Of a stretch of 64,000 bases of DNA, positions 1 to 10,187 are shown piece by piece. The position numbers and the translations under genes were made by a program. The notes under the pieces were generated by a model. It was not told the DNA's origin. It saw only the letters and a list, made by a program, of their open reading frames with translations, and did not search any database. Positions within the stretch are counted from its first letter, which is position 1. Each line of letters opens with the position of its first letter. This DNA comes from Oasisia sp. SBJ-2009 (Eukaryota > Annelida > Polychaeta > Sabellida > Siboglinidae): positions 36,924,294-36,988,293 of the forward strand of contig OZ024856.1 in NCBI GenBank assembly GCA_964017155.1, given 5' to 3'.

Positions 1-488
1 AATAATTTCAGTAAGCAGTTAGCACGATATATCTTCGACAATGAACATTACTAGGAAGTTTATTCCAAAAGTATCAAATCGAGTAATAGAAGGAAAACGG
101 CCGATTTTAGAACAACAATGTACTCAATCGTGTACTTACGTGACCACGAATTTCAAGTGTGCTTTTCTCCGTTTGAAACTTTCTACCCCAGGCATGTTCA
201 GCATCCAATAAATTTGGCTGTGTGTGAGATAGGTCCATGATTTTGCACTGTGGAAAGCTTAATAATTATTTTTGACATACGACTCATTTCGTTAGAACAC
301 ATCACATATAAGCATGCTTATCTTTGTGTGTGCAAAACTGTATTGAGCAGACACTTTGTACATCACGTGAAAATATATTGTACATTTATATCTGTACTAT
401 AACTATGGCATAATAGTAGACAAGATGCATGTCTTTGGCGATACATATGTATCAGCAATGGTGCAAACCAGTACAGCAATTTACTTAC
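1..488 (-). other. L2HGDH intron 2, partial
   Basis: Sequence downstream of the exon 2 donor on the minus strand. It is AT-rich, with stop codons in all frames and no exon-like open stretch. The next exon must lie beyond the left edge. Confidence 0.6.
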
Positions 489-622
489 CAACTGTGGTCT
501 CTTTATCGAGAACAGCATATGTGAGGTTGGGATAGCGACTGATCATCTCCACAGCTGTCCCCAGGCCCACAATTCCTGTTCCCACAATGACCACATCGTA
601 CTCAGCCACTCCATCATCAGGT
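489..622 (-). CDS. L2HGDH: L2HGDH coding exon 2 (FAD-binding Rossmann segment)
   Basis: Part of L-2-hydroxyglutarate dehydrogenase, a mitochondrial FAD enzyme that oxidises L-2-hydroxyglutarate to 2-oxoglutarate. The exon encodes residues 47-90 of the predicted protein, starting PDDGVAEYDVVIVG. The dinucleotide-binding motif G60-T-G62-I-V-G65 is intact, and an acidic residue closes the second strand (VLDKE, D85 or E87), as in the family. The acceptor reads tgtttgttgcag before base 622. The donor is GTAAGT at 488-483. The exon is 134 bp; it begins with the last base of a split codon and ends with the first base of a Gly codon (phases 2 and 1). Other FAD-dependent DAO-family oxidoreductases share the fold, but GIVGL followed by the RYPNL-type helix and VLDKE matches L2HGDH best. 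Later exons lie outside the window to the left. Confidence 0.85.
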
Positions 623-1198
623 CTGCAACAAACATTCCCAATGATGGAATGCATCAAACATGGCACAGAATGAGAAAAAAGTTACCCTGCCAGAGATATA
701 ACAATACTGTCATGGCTTTGGGCCTTAAGTGTTGAGAATTTTAAACTCTGTAATGTAAACAAATTTGCATTAATCCTGTCAACATAATTATTTTGTGTAA
801 TTATATGCTTACATTTAATTACAAATAGGGTAAGCCTGTTTTAGTAATCATTTATAATCATCACAACATATCTAAACAATTACTCTGCATATGCGGAGTT
901 TCTAGTTTGGGCTCTCCATATGCTATTTGTATAAGGCATGGTCGTGAATATTCAGGTGAGTTCACCAGGTTTCGATTTTATCCCACAAGTTCACTGTTTT
1001 GAATGCATGGTTCACTGCGCAAGCATGAATATTCATTATAATCGGGCTGCATAATTAATCGCGCAATTTGGTACAGATAACACCCAAGTTATGCATAGAT
1101 TTGCAAGACAAAACTAGAAGAGAACGTATTCATGTGAAATTATCAAGTTTTATATATTACATTTCAAATGTATATAAAGTGACAAAGAATCACTTTTA

Positions 1199-1665
1199 CA
1201 TAAATATGCCTGGGATAATGTTGAATGATGGAACTTAGGGCACTTGTGTAGAATCAGGACTCACCTCAATTTTGCTGTTGCAAGTGTATCTTTACCTACA
1301 TTTGATATTGCAACGCATTAATTCAATCATTCAGCATCATCCCAGGGATATTCATACTACATAAATATTGTGTCTTGTACACCTATGAGACACAAATAGC
1401 ACCCCGATTTGTGCGGCCATGTGTTACTGCACCATGCACTTAAAATGTGCGATACAGCCATTGATACTGCACTATGTACTTGCACGATTATTGCACTTAA
1501 AATGTGCAGCCAACACAGTTTGTTTATACCGACCGTAATCTGTTTGGGCTCAAATCGGCTCCAAGATGTAAAATTTGTCAAACCTAATTTCATAAATATA
1601 CCTGGAATGTTGCTGAATGACTATCACAATGACGTATTAAATGTAGGCAAATATGCAGTTATAAT
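1199..1665. repeat. Three related short repeats, one inverted
   Basis: A segment of about 35 bp containing an AAATAT-CCTGG-type core followed by TGAATGA occurs at 1199-1233, inverted at 1319-1357, and direct at 1590-1622. Similarity between the second and third copies extends to about 75 bp and shares AAATGTAGG further in. This looks like debris of a small inverted-repeat transposon. Confidence 0.5.
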
Positions 1666-1952
1666 AAATTAATAATAGAAAAATATAGCCATTTTGAGGT
1701 GGGTCCAGATTCTGTACATGTGCGGCAAAATCAACATGGGTCCGGATACGAGAAAATGGTAATCTTCCAGTTAACTGGCCAAAAGTCCTCAATTACTAAA
1801 GGGCCTTTTCAAAACGTTTTTTACTTGCTTTTTGTGTGTTTGGAATGTCATTCTACATCATTTCTGGTACAAAAAAGCCAAATATTATTTTCTTTAATTG
1901 TATTTTAAACCAATTTAATTCCGTTGAATTGATATAATCAAGCTGATGCCAC

Positions 1953-3085
1953 CAGACATGGGGTCAAATACATTTGTATTTGTATTTGAAAGTATTTAAA
2001 TACTTTTGTTAAAGTATTTGTATTTGACATTTAGGAATTGAAAGTATTTGTATTTGTATTTAAATACTTTCCTAAAGTATTTGATATTTCAAATACTTTT
2101 CAAATACTTTTTCAAATACTTTTTCAAATGTGTATACTAATTGCAAATTTAAATAGTGCTTGATTGAATTATTAAAACTCAAGTAACTGTACTGTGTCTT
2201 GTGGCAATTTACTCAGGAATTACAGCCTAGTAAAGGCAATTAAGCCATCATATGAGCAGTCATTGAGGCAGTGGACCTTTGAGACCACTTTATAAGAAGG
2301 CTTGTTACAAGAAGCCACTGCCTCACTTGTCAGTTGTCACTGTGATGTAGTTAGCAACAACAAGACTCTCTTGCACTGTCTTATTAGTGTTTTCATGGTC
2401 CAGTTAATGAAACTGAACTGCCTGGTGACTGCCAGATGTGGTGACCAGCTATTGTTTCAAATATTTGCTTCACCTGTAGCCTTAAGAGAAGGTGGTGGCT
2501 TCTCAGGTCAGGTGGTATCTTCAAATCATAGAGGGTAGATGTGTTGTAACTGAAGACACAGATCCCTCAGTTTCTGGAAACTGAATGAAAATAAATATCC
2601 AGCACTAGCAAAGTTAGCCCCCATCTTTCTTTGCATCCCTGCATCCTCGGCTCCAGTTGAAAGGCTTTTCAGCATCGCTGGGAAGGTGTTTCGCTCAGGG
2701 AGATGCCGCCTCACAGACAACACTTTCCAGCAGCTGATGTTTCTGCGGTGTAACTCTGGGAAATAGTGAACTCGGCAAGAGTGAACACTGAACACTGGGC
2801 AGTAGCCAGATAGATACTAGACCACAGAATGTAACCAGACAACTTAGTCTTAGACAATAGCAATAAACTAGATGAACTGCTTGATATATCGTTTTGTTTC
2901 CTTTACCTATAATAGTAATATATCCTGAAAATGAAAAGTATTTGAAAAAGTATTTGAAATACTTTTCAAAAGTATTTGTATTTAAATACTTTTGCATTTA
3001 AAAGTATTTGTATTTGTATTTGAATCCCTCAAAAGTATTTGTATTTGTATTTAAATACATTTCAATGTATTTGACCCCGTGTCTG
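1953..3085 (+). mobile_element. hAT DNA transposon relic, 1133 bp, with 8-bp TSD
   Basis: The ends are inverted repeats: CAGACATGGGGTCAAATAC on the left and, read inward, CAGACACGGGGTCAAATAC on the right. Subterminal regions are packed with GTATTTG and CAAATAC repeats in both orientations. The element is flanked by the direct repeat GATGCCAC (1945-1952 and 3086-3093), the 8-bp duplication typical of hAT elements. The interior carries only the last part of a transposase gene, so the copy is internally deleted and not autonomous. Confidence 0.85.
2554..2766 (+). pseudogene. hAT transposase C-terminal dimerisation domain fragment
   Basis: An open stretch of 70 codons ends at TAG 2764-2766. It encodes a recognisable hATC domain: FWKLNENKYPALAKLAP, then IPASSAPVERLFSIAG, then RCRLTDNTFQQLMFLR. 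Upstream the frame is closed by a stop at 2551-2553, and the expected Asp-Pro before the FWK motif is found in another frame, so a frameshift is present. No DDE catalytic core or BED finger was seen. Confidence 0.8.
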
Positions 3086-3649
3086 GATGCCACAGCTATG
3101 TGCATCCCACAGGCATCAGAACCGCTAAGACAACTGCTTACGGTTTTCTGAACATATCCCCAAAAATCAGGTGATATCATTTATTTATTGCTGTGTAGAT
3201 TTTTATTGTTGAGGATCTTTAAATTTACAAAATATTGCATTTTTTACCATTTTCATAATTTCTGAAGTTGCATTGTACACGCAGTGGCATCAGCTGGTTT
3301 ACATTGACTTGACGGAATTAAAGTTAAACTGGGTCTGGGATCATAAACTGGTCTAAAACACAATTTAAAATATAATATCCGACTTCTTACACTTACAGTA
3401 CCACAGAAGTGATGCAGATACAAACACATCAAGTCGTAGTAAAACCATTTTGAAAAGGCCCTTATAATTTAGGCCAGTTAACTGGAAGATTACCCGAGGA
3501 AAGTGCCTCACCATGTAGACTTTCTCACTTTATTGACTGATTACTCTTGAGAGGGCGCCACTGATGACAAGGTTCAAAATGACAGATGACATGACAACAC
3601 TCGAACGTGCAAGCGAACGTTAGAAATGATCTGTAACTGCACTGTGTAC

Positions 3650-3786
3650 CTTCCAGTCAAATGCCTCCGTTGAGACGAAAAGCAACCGCACACTTTATCG
3701 TGCGCATACAAGAGTCGTGACTTTGCACGTAAACTGCATAAACTACGAATTGTTTTGCCAAGCCGACAAAATCCAACCTCAGCCAT
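3650..3786 (-). CDS. L2HGDH: L2HGDH coding exon 1 (mitochondrial targeting region)
   Basis: Predicted first coding exon. It starts with ATG at 3786-3784 and encodes 45 residues plus two bases (AG) of a split codon; exon 2 supplies the final A, giving Arg46. The donor is AAG|GTACAC, weaker than the exon 2 donor. The peptide begins MAEVGFCRLGKTIRSLC, is rich in Arg, Lys, Ser and Cys and poor in acidic residues, and ends SSQRRHLTG, as expected of a mitochondrial presequence. The call rests on the targeting character, the exact phase match with exon 2 and the same strand; presequences are too variable to confirm by similarity. The open frame continues past the donor to 3574, so an unspliced short reading frame is the alternative. 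Confidence 0.68.
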
Positions 3787-4682
3787 CGTCCCAAACTACC
3801 CACCCAAAAGTGTCTTTCAGCATCTTAACTCGAAAACATCTCAACTGATCGATTGCGAGAATAAATATTATAAACAGTTACTTTTGTGGATTTTAATGGA
3901 AACTTGCAACGTTTCGATCCACCACATGACACCCGTGCATGATAAAGATCCACAAATCGAAACGTTGCACATTTCCATTATTTCCCATATCTAACGTGAA
4001 ATACGTGAACGTTTATATCAGAGAAAATTAAGTAAAATTATATCCTACGAGGCTACGTTATAATTGCATGCTCGTCCAAACGTATTAAATAAAAAAAAAA
4101 TTAATAACTACAATATAATTGTTTTAGCTTGAACTTTGGTGAATGGTCTGAATGAATTGGCCTAATTATAGTCTTGCGAGTATGTTTACAAGAACGATTG
4201 TTGACACGGACGAGTAAACACTGTCGCTCGGCGCACGAACAGATCTAGACCGCATTTAAGGGGTCACCTGCCCCTGGAATTTCCGTAGGTGCCCGAGATA
4301 CTATATACAATCGGCCATCATACGTAGTATATATACAACGTGAACGATTACATAGTAATTAACGTACACGTGTGTCAGCTGATAAATTTACGAAATGTAA
4401 GGTCTGCCGGCCCAATTAAGCTGTCGATCGTGTTATGTATTATGAAAAATTATTACGAAACATGTATGTTGTACGGACTATAATTATATATGTTATCCAA
4501 TGACTGTGACTGGTCAATATCTGCTTACCTGTACCATCTGTGATTGGTCGGATCGTGCGACGCACAACGAAGTCGTGCAGAATAGGATGCAGATCTCGAG
4601 CATTGTTCGACGGTTTAAAACGACAACAATTTACATTGTTAATGCACAGATCTACTAATGGAATGTGAGGAGACCATGCACG
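3787..4682. other. Upstream of L2HGDH; no gene seen
   Basis: This should contain the L2HGDH promoter and 5' untranslated region on the minus strand, but no clear initiator or TATA box was seen. A CCAAT box on the minus strand lies near 4541-4545, about 750 bp from the start codon. An imperfect inverted repeat with 22-bp arms, sharing GCAACGTTTCGAT, lies at 3898-3976. Confidence 0.35.
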
Positions 4683-5930
4683 CACGGGCGTCGATCGGTG
4701 GGGGACGGGGGGACGCGTCCCCCCCCCCCCACTTTTCAGGGTGGGGGACAGCATAGGAATTTTCAGTTCAGAAAAATTGCGACGCATATAGCCTGATTCA
4801 ACACTCCTCTCTCTTAAAAGCTGCTACATAGGACTAGCTAGACAATAAACTCACGATATGAAGTTTAACAAAGTTATTTATCGCAAATGAACACGAGGCA
4901 AACATATTTTATTTTGAGGCATGTTTTGCTGTTAGTGCGCCATAATCCGTGATAGTTATTTAAACAAACGTAATATTTTAATGTATTGAACGAAATATTA
5001 AACAACTCTTCAAAGTAATCATCACAGGAGAGTTATCGAACAGCCCGTGGCATTTATACCAAAAATGCTTTGTTTTTTAACTGCACATTGATGATTTTTA
5101 ATTTGTCGCGCATACGCAGAAAGGCCACTCGGAAAGTTTATAACTACCGAAATAATGTAAGCTGCTGCCGGGCTCTATCAACCTTGTGTTGATATTATTA
5201 ATAGGCTCTAGCCATCAAATACATTTTAAATGATGACATTTGTGTTGCTCTTTCACCCCCGCCTGCTTGATGCTTATCGCCTACGACAGAAGCGGCGGAT
5301 TCCTTCACTTTGTGCAACTTATTCGCATTAATTTTTGAGTGACGAAACATTTCTTGCCAAAATGTTGGATTGGGAAGTTCAACTCAGGCACAGCATGGGC
5401 GTCGATTAGTGAGGGACGAGGGGAACGCTGACCACCCCACGACTTGAGGGGGTCAGCATAGGAAATTTCCTCATACTTTTTCAGTTCATAAAACAAATTT
5501 ATAGGCATATATAGCGAGATTGATCACCCCCCCCCCCCCTCTCTTAAAAACCCTACATCGATCTAGTAGTAAAATTAATAATAAGATATAAACTTCCCAC
5601 TATACCTAGTGGAAAATCACTAGATAAATTGCTTGGTTGGCCCGCAACTTGATCTTAGTCCAGTAAATTGTCATCATGCCGGGCTCTGTCATTTTGCACC
5701 CTTGTGTTGATATATTAATAGGCATTAGCCATCAAGCACATTAAAGATTATTAATTTGGCTTGCCCTGTCACCCCTCGGATTGCAGCCTGGTCGCCCTGG
5801 TCGATATTTATATCGCCTACGGCGGAACCAGCGGATTTATGCACTTTGTGAAATTTGATCTCATTTTAGTGATGACAAATTTCTTTGCCAAAAGGTGGGA
5901 TTGGGAAGCTCTGCATCTTGTCACTCTGTG
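4683..5930. repeat. Two-unit direct repeat array with poly-C tracts
   Basis: Two diverged units begin at 4683 and 5397 with GGGCGTCGAT. Each contains a C-rich tract, a CTCTCTTAAAA segment, GCCGGGCTCT (5167 and 5678), TATTAATAGGC, and a block reading TCGCCTACG followed by GCGGATT and GCACTTTGTG. An inverted copy of the end sequence (ATCGACGCCC) occurs at 6316-6335, so the array may be internal to a larger unclassified element spanning about 4676-6337. No intact open frame is present. Confidence 0.55.
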
Positions 5931-6146
5931 AATCAGACAAGCAGTGTTGGATCCAAAGTCTACTCCCCAAATGTTCAGTGATTGGGGTAGGCCATGGTCC
6001 CTCTTCAAATATATGTTGCCAACATAACTATTATAAATAGCGTAACATAAAGGCTTTTTTCAGTTTATTTAGAATTAGCACCAGACCAACAATAAATTCT
6101 GTTTTATATTTAAAAACAGTAGTTACGTGTAACGTGTATTTCAGGT

Positions 6147-6152
6147 CATATA

Positions 6153-6226
<74 letters not shown>

Positions 6227-6230
6227 TATT
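6147..6230. repeat. (TA)n microsatellite
   Basis: About 80 bp of nearly pure TA dinucleotide, followed by degenerate TATA sequence to 6275 and then a poly-C run at 6288-6303. The open frames with Tyr-Ile repeats across it are artefacts. Confidence 0.95.
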
Positions 6231-7012
6231 ATACATGTAATAAATATATATTATGCATACATATATGTGTATATAAATTGGTCCCCCGTCCCCCCCCCCC
6301 CCCACTTTTAAAACCGGATCGACGCCCCTGCATGCACGACTACGATACACTGACTGTATCTAGAGATATGTACATTGGCGCTGCTAGTATCGATACAACA
6401 ACTTCTGAAGAGACGGCTCATGATCGCAGCGCGTGATGTGCGAATGTTCGACAAGCAGACATCAGCGCTTCGCGAAGCAAAAAGAGCAGCCGATGCAGAA
6501 AGTGAAAGACGACATAACTGGCGTAAGACCACATTTGCATTTTCCATAGGCGACCATTATAACGTTTCCTTCATTTCCTATTAATCTTGAATAGCTCTGT
6601 TATTGACAATTTCACAGCATATTTACCCTCCATAGACAGAGGTTCAGTGAAAAATTCGTGAACTTTTAATACCTCAGGCTCCCACAAAGTTCATTCAAAC
6701 CTTACACCCCTCCATTTCTGCTTGAACCACCCACGGATTGCCCCTGATTACATCACCAAGCAAAATGACAACTGTATTAATACGCAGAAATGCACCGAAT
6801 GACAGCTGTCATAATTTGACAGCTCTGATGTCACGCTGCACAAAAACATCATTTATAATCACTCCACACTACATATGTGCTCACAGAAATTCAGACAACC
6901 TGCATAATGCTGATTTTGTAGGGAACTCTGCGGTCGGGGAATGGCGGACGTGCACCTTTTGGTGGTCTTACGCCAACTAGCGAGTAAGCAAATGAACTGC
7001 CCCAACAAGATA

Positions 7013-7047
7013 GTGTAAGGGTGTAGAATAATTCTACACCCTTACAC
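7013..7047. repeat. Perfect 35-bp palindrome
   Basis: Arms of 17 bp (GTGTAAGGGTGTAGAAT and its exact reverse complement) are separated by a single A at 7030. It could be a remnant of a hairpin-ended element or a cruciform-prone site. Confidence 0.9.
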
Positions 7048-7260
7048 AAGCTGCATGTCACCATTCCTGTGCGGCCATGCACGCCCGTCACTGGTCGAAC
7101 TGTTACTATAATAATTGTCACACGAGCGAAAACGTGACCCAAGACAATAAGAAAAACAAACACATATATAATGTCGTCTTCCAAAACAAGGAGACTACCA
7201 ATTGATGGTACACAACAAATATCCAGTTGCCTCCCCCGGGCCAAGGTACTCAACCCCTTC

Positions 7261-7346
7261 CCACATATACGCACGCACACACGCACACATACGCACACGC
7301 ACACACATACGCACACACGTACACATATATATATATATATACACAT
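7261..7346. repeat. Compound (CA/CG)n-(TA)n microsatellite
   Basis: Degenerate ACGCACAC units pass into a pure TA run at 7324-7340. Low-complexity open frames here are artefacts. Confidence 0.9.
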
Positions 7347-7819
7347 TGATTTTGTATCCCCATTGAGATTCACTAAAACACCAACTACCCCCCCCCCCCT
7401 CTCGGTTAGAAAACCACCATGGGGTGCTCCAACAAATCTCAATTCAATATCCTTTCAAGCTAATAAAAAAGACATCGAGACCCTTAGAAAACGTCAACAT
7501 CTACCCATCTTGAGGCCCTCTAAAACACAATAAAGCTCATTAAGAATATTCCATTTGCACGTCAAAGTCCACCTCCCCGTCTGTGCAACATGGTGGCAAC
7601 TTAAATAGTGTAATAGATGGCTGGAAGAGAAGGGACGGTAGCATACTTATCTTGAAGCACAAAACGGATGGACCGAGGACAGATGCAGTGACATTGAACA
7701 AGGAAGGACTAACAGCAGAACGAAGCAAAAAGGGCTGTGCACACTCACAAGATTCTAACCGAGACCCCCAAAACACAAGGTAGCAGCTATATATAACAGC
7801 AGTGGGAATATCGTGACGG

Positions 7820-9075
7820 AAAACAGCGGTATACTGAACCGATAGACATAATACAGCAATGATCTTTATAACTAAAACACCCAGCCGGACACCAGTATAA
7901 CCAACGTAATCCATATCCATAACTTGCAAACCTTCTTGTTCTAAGGAGAGAAGTTGAAGGAACAATGAGAAAATGGGGAAATCCCCTGGGGTTGACAACA
8001 TCCATGCTGAATTGTTGAAAAAAGGACGGAGAGGCAACAACAATATTCCTCGTAGTCATATGCCAATAGATTTAGGACACACACTTTTAACACCAGCGTC
8101 ATCCTAGAGAAACATCTACAGTGTCAACGAGATGTCTTTCACAACCCCACACACTTCAAGAAAGCATTTTAAAAAGTTTGGCATGATGGTTATGACCATA
8201 TATACTAACATACAGTTATATCTGGATAAACAAGCAAAACGGGGAATTCTTTAAAACAACGGTTGGCGTCCGGCAAGGATGCTTGCTCTCCCCAGTGCTC
8301 TAACAAATCTTGGTGAAGATGTAAATCATACTACATAATAATAATGTTTTCCAACTCCGGTGGTAGATCCATCTCCAATTTTCGCTTTGCTGACGACACC
8401 AATGGCTGGCAGGCAGTGGCAGCAATATTGAACTTCTTACGAACAGATTGGTTCAGATTTCGAACAGAGTACATACACTTACAATATGACCTAAGGGTTA
8501 GCAGTATAAACAACATCAGTTCAGACATCATTATGAATTACAAAAAAATTATATAAGAAGTCGACAGTTTTAAATATCATAGAGGAACCTTGTCGAGATC
8601 TAAAGGTGATAGAGCTCCATCTGCACCAGAGAGATTCGCATCAGGATTGCGATCACGAACAACAGTCATGTCAAGATTGGCGAGGATCTGGAGAACTAGT
8701 AACAATTAAGTACAGCTTATTCATATCACTTAATTATACTCTCCATATTTCTATACGGATGTGAGACGTGGACACGTCTTGATGACCAACGCATTCCAGT
8801 GCTTTATGAAGCTGTTCCGCATCTCCTACACCGAGCGTAAATCCGACGAATATGCGCTGAACAAGATCACATCGCAAGAATCTTCACTGGCAAATGTCAA
8901 AAGAAAGATCGAATGTGGCATGATTTGGGCATGTAATACGACACACTAGCCTCCCAAAGAGGATCCTGCAGGACAACCTGGAGCGCTAGCACCGCCGTGG
9001 ACGTCAGAGGAAGAGCTGGGTGAACAACATAATAACGCACGGACGGCATTCTTCATGCCGGAGTCAAAAGACTAA
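7820..9075 (+). pseudogene. Decayed RTE-like non-LTR retrotransposon (reverse transcriptase)
   Basis: Ordered reverse-transcriptase motifs appear in different frames. GKSPGVDNIHAELLKKG is at about 7976-8029. FFKTTVGVRQGCLLSPVL is at 8247-8300. SISNFRFADDTNG lies in the open stretch 8344-8556, with FADD as the catalytic box. YGCETWT is near 8755, MKLFRISYTERKSDEYALN lies in 8761-8949, and a degenerate basic C-terminal segment ends near 9065. Order and spacing fit the RT and C-terminal region of an RTE or related LINE. Several frameshifts and stops show it is long dead. No endonuclease domain was recognised upstream. A poly-A tract at 9525-9535 may mark the 3' end. Confidence 0.75.
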
Positions 9076-9079
9076 AAAG

Positions 9080-10010
9080 TATAGATGCATGGCTGGGGAT
9101 AGGATTATTTACAGGCTTCTAATATTTGAGTTGGTGTAAATCGAGCTATTTGGAGACCGTGAAGAGGCTTGACTTGGAATGGCAGTTTTAAATCTTCAGC
9201 CAGAAATCATCATCCCACTTCGGATGCCATGATCTTAGCTGTGAGAAGCTGAAAAAGGTAATGGCGGGATGGCGCGAACATTGTTCAACAGAAGCCTCTC
9301 CCACCAACCTCCCGTATTCAGATGCCATGGCCTGACTTAAACATCATCGACACATCCCTTCACCAACTTCCGATGTGATGAGCAGAGTCAATGGGATACA
9401 GGAGACGGAATGACGCTGAAGCTCCGCCTCCGGTGCATAACCCGCATAATTAATTTCGTTACCGACGTCGGGATTATACCTGGCGAAACAATCAACAAGT
9501 TAAACTATTACTCTAGTTGTTACAAAAAAAAAAACATTACTTAACGCGGTAATATTATATATATATATATATATACGCGAAATATAATTTAAATGATCAC
9601 AATTATTGTTTTACGTTATTCGCCAGACGGCAGCACCACATACTACAAGATTGTATGTAAAAGTTTCATCACAATATTTTATGCACAATTCGTGATATCA
9701 TCACTCCGTCATTCTATGCCTTATTTCCAACTGCGTTTTACCCACTTATTGCTTTTGCTTTTATTTGACGGTGCTAAGCCGCATTATAGAAGGAAACAAC
9801 GCCGTAATCTCTCCAGTCCAGAAGAGCAGGCTCCTACTACCGTCTACAAAGACTACGTTATATGCGTTCAGGAAAGTTTTGTAATGCTTAACGTTCGAAT
9901 GGACACAATTTCAAAAGATAACTTAGTACCACCCATTGCTAAGTTTCATTTGTGTGATTAACATTGTTTTAGCTCGGGCCAATACGGAATTATTATTACG
10001 TTAAAACAGT
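9080..10010. other. No gene recognised
   Basis: The interval holds possible 3' sequence of the retrotransposon relic, a short (TA)n run at 9556-9575, and an open frame of 122 codons at 9593-9961. That frame has no recognisable domain, and its composition does not suggest a conserved protein. It could include distal TRIM9 promoter sequence. Confidence 0.4.
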
Positions 10011-10025
10011 TCCCAGTGGGTGTTG

Positions 10026-10187
10026 TGACGTCTTCACGAGCAGATGTTTCTGACGTAAATTTGTCTGAAATCGCTGCGCGTCCACGCGCATGCGTGCTAC
10101 GGGAAACCGCTCAACGCCAGTCGTCTGCGATCGGCGGCCGCTCAATCGGCGTGTTGGTAAACAGAAGTGAAGTGACGGCTGACCGCG
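10026..10187 (+). promoter_or_regulatory. Candidate TRIM9 proximal promoter and 5' UTR
   Basis: This interval is CpG-rich against a CpG-poor background and directly precedes the TRIM9 start codon. It contains two CREB/ATF-type sites, TGACGTC at 10026-10032 and TGACGTAA at 10051-10058, and an NRF1-like palindrome GCGCATGCGTG at 10086-10096. No TATA box is seen, consistent with a CpG-type promoter. The transcription start is not determined. Confidence 0.5.

Larger units (their letters stand above)
1757..3495. mobile_element. Old palindromic (foldback) element interrupted by a hAT
   Basis: The left arm at 1757-1952 and the right arm at 3284-3495 are imperfect reverse complements over about 200 bp. 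Matching anchors are TCTTCCAGTTAACTGGCC (left) with GGCCAGTTAACTGGAAGA (right) at the outer ends, and AGCTGATGCCAC with GTGGCATCAGCT at the inner ends. About 190 bp of loop (3094-3283) remains between the inner ends once the hAT insertion is removed. No coding capacity is seen, so it is a MITE or foldback type element of unknown superfamily. Confidence 0.65.
623..3649 (-). other. L2HGDH intron 1 (inferred)
   Basis: Interval of about 3.0 kb between the two predicted coding exons. Its donor (GTACAC) and acceptor (ttgttgcag) are visible on the minus strand. It is filled mainly by repeats: short inverted repeats at 1199-1665 and a palindromic element interrupted by a hAT relic at 1757-3495. Nothing was recognised at 670-1190 apart from scattered short AT-rich motifs. 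Confidence 0.65.

Noticed and set aside
6134..6436. 100-codon frame with Tyr-Ile repeats
   Set aside because: Produced by the (TA)n microsatellite and flanking poly-C.
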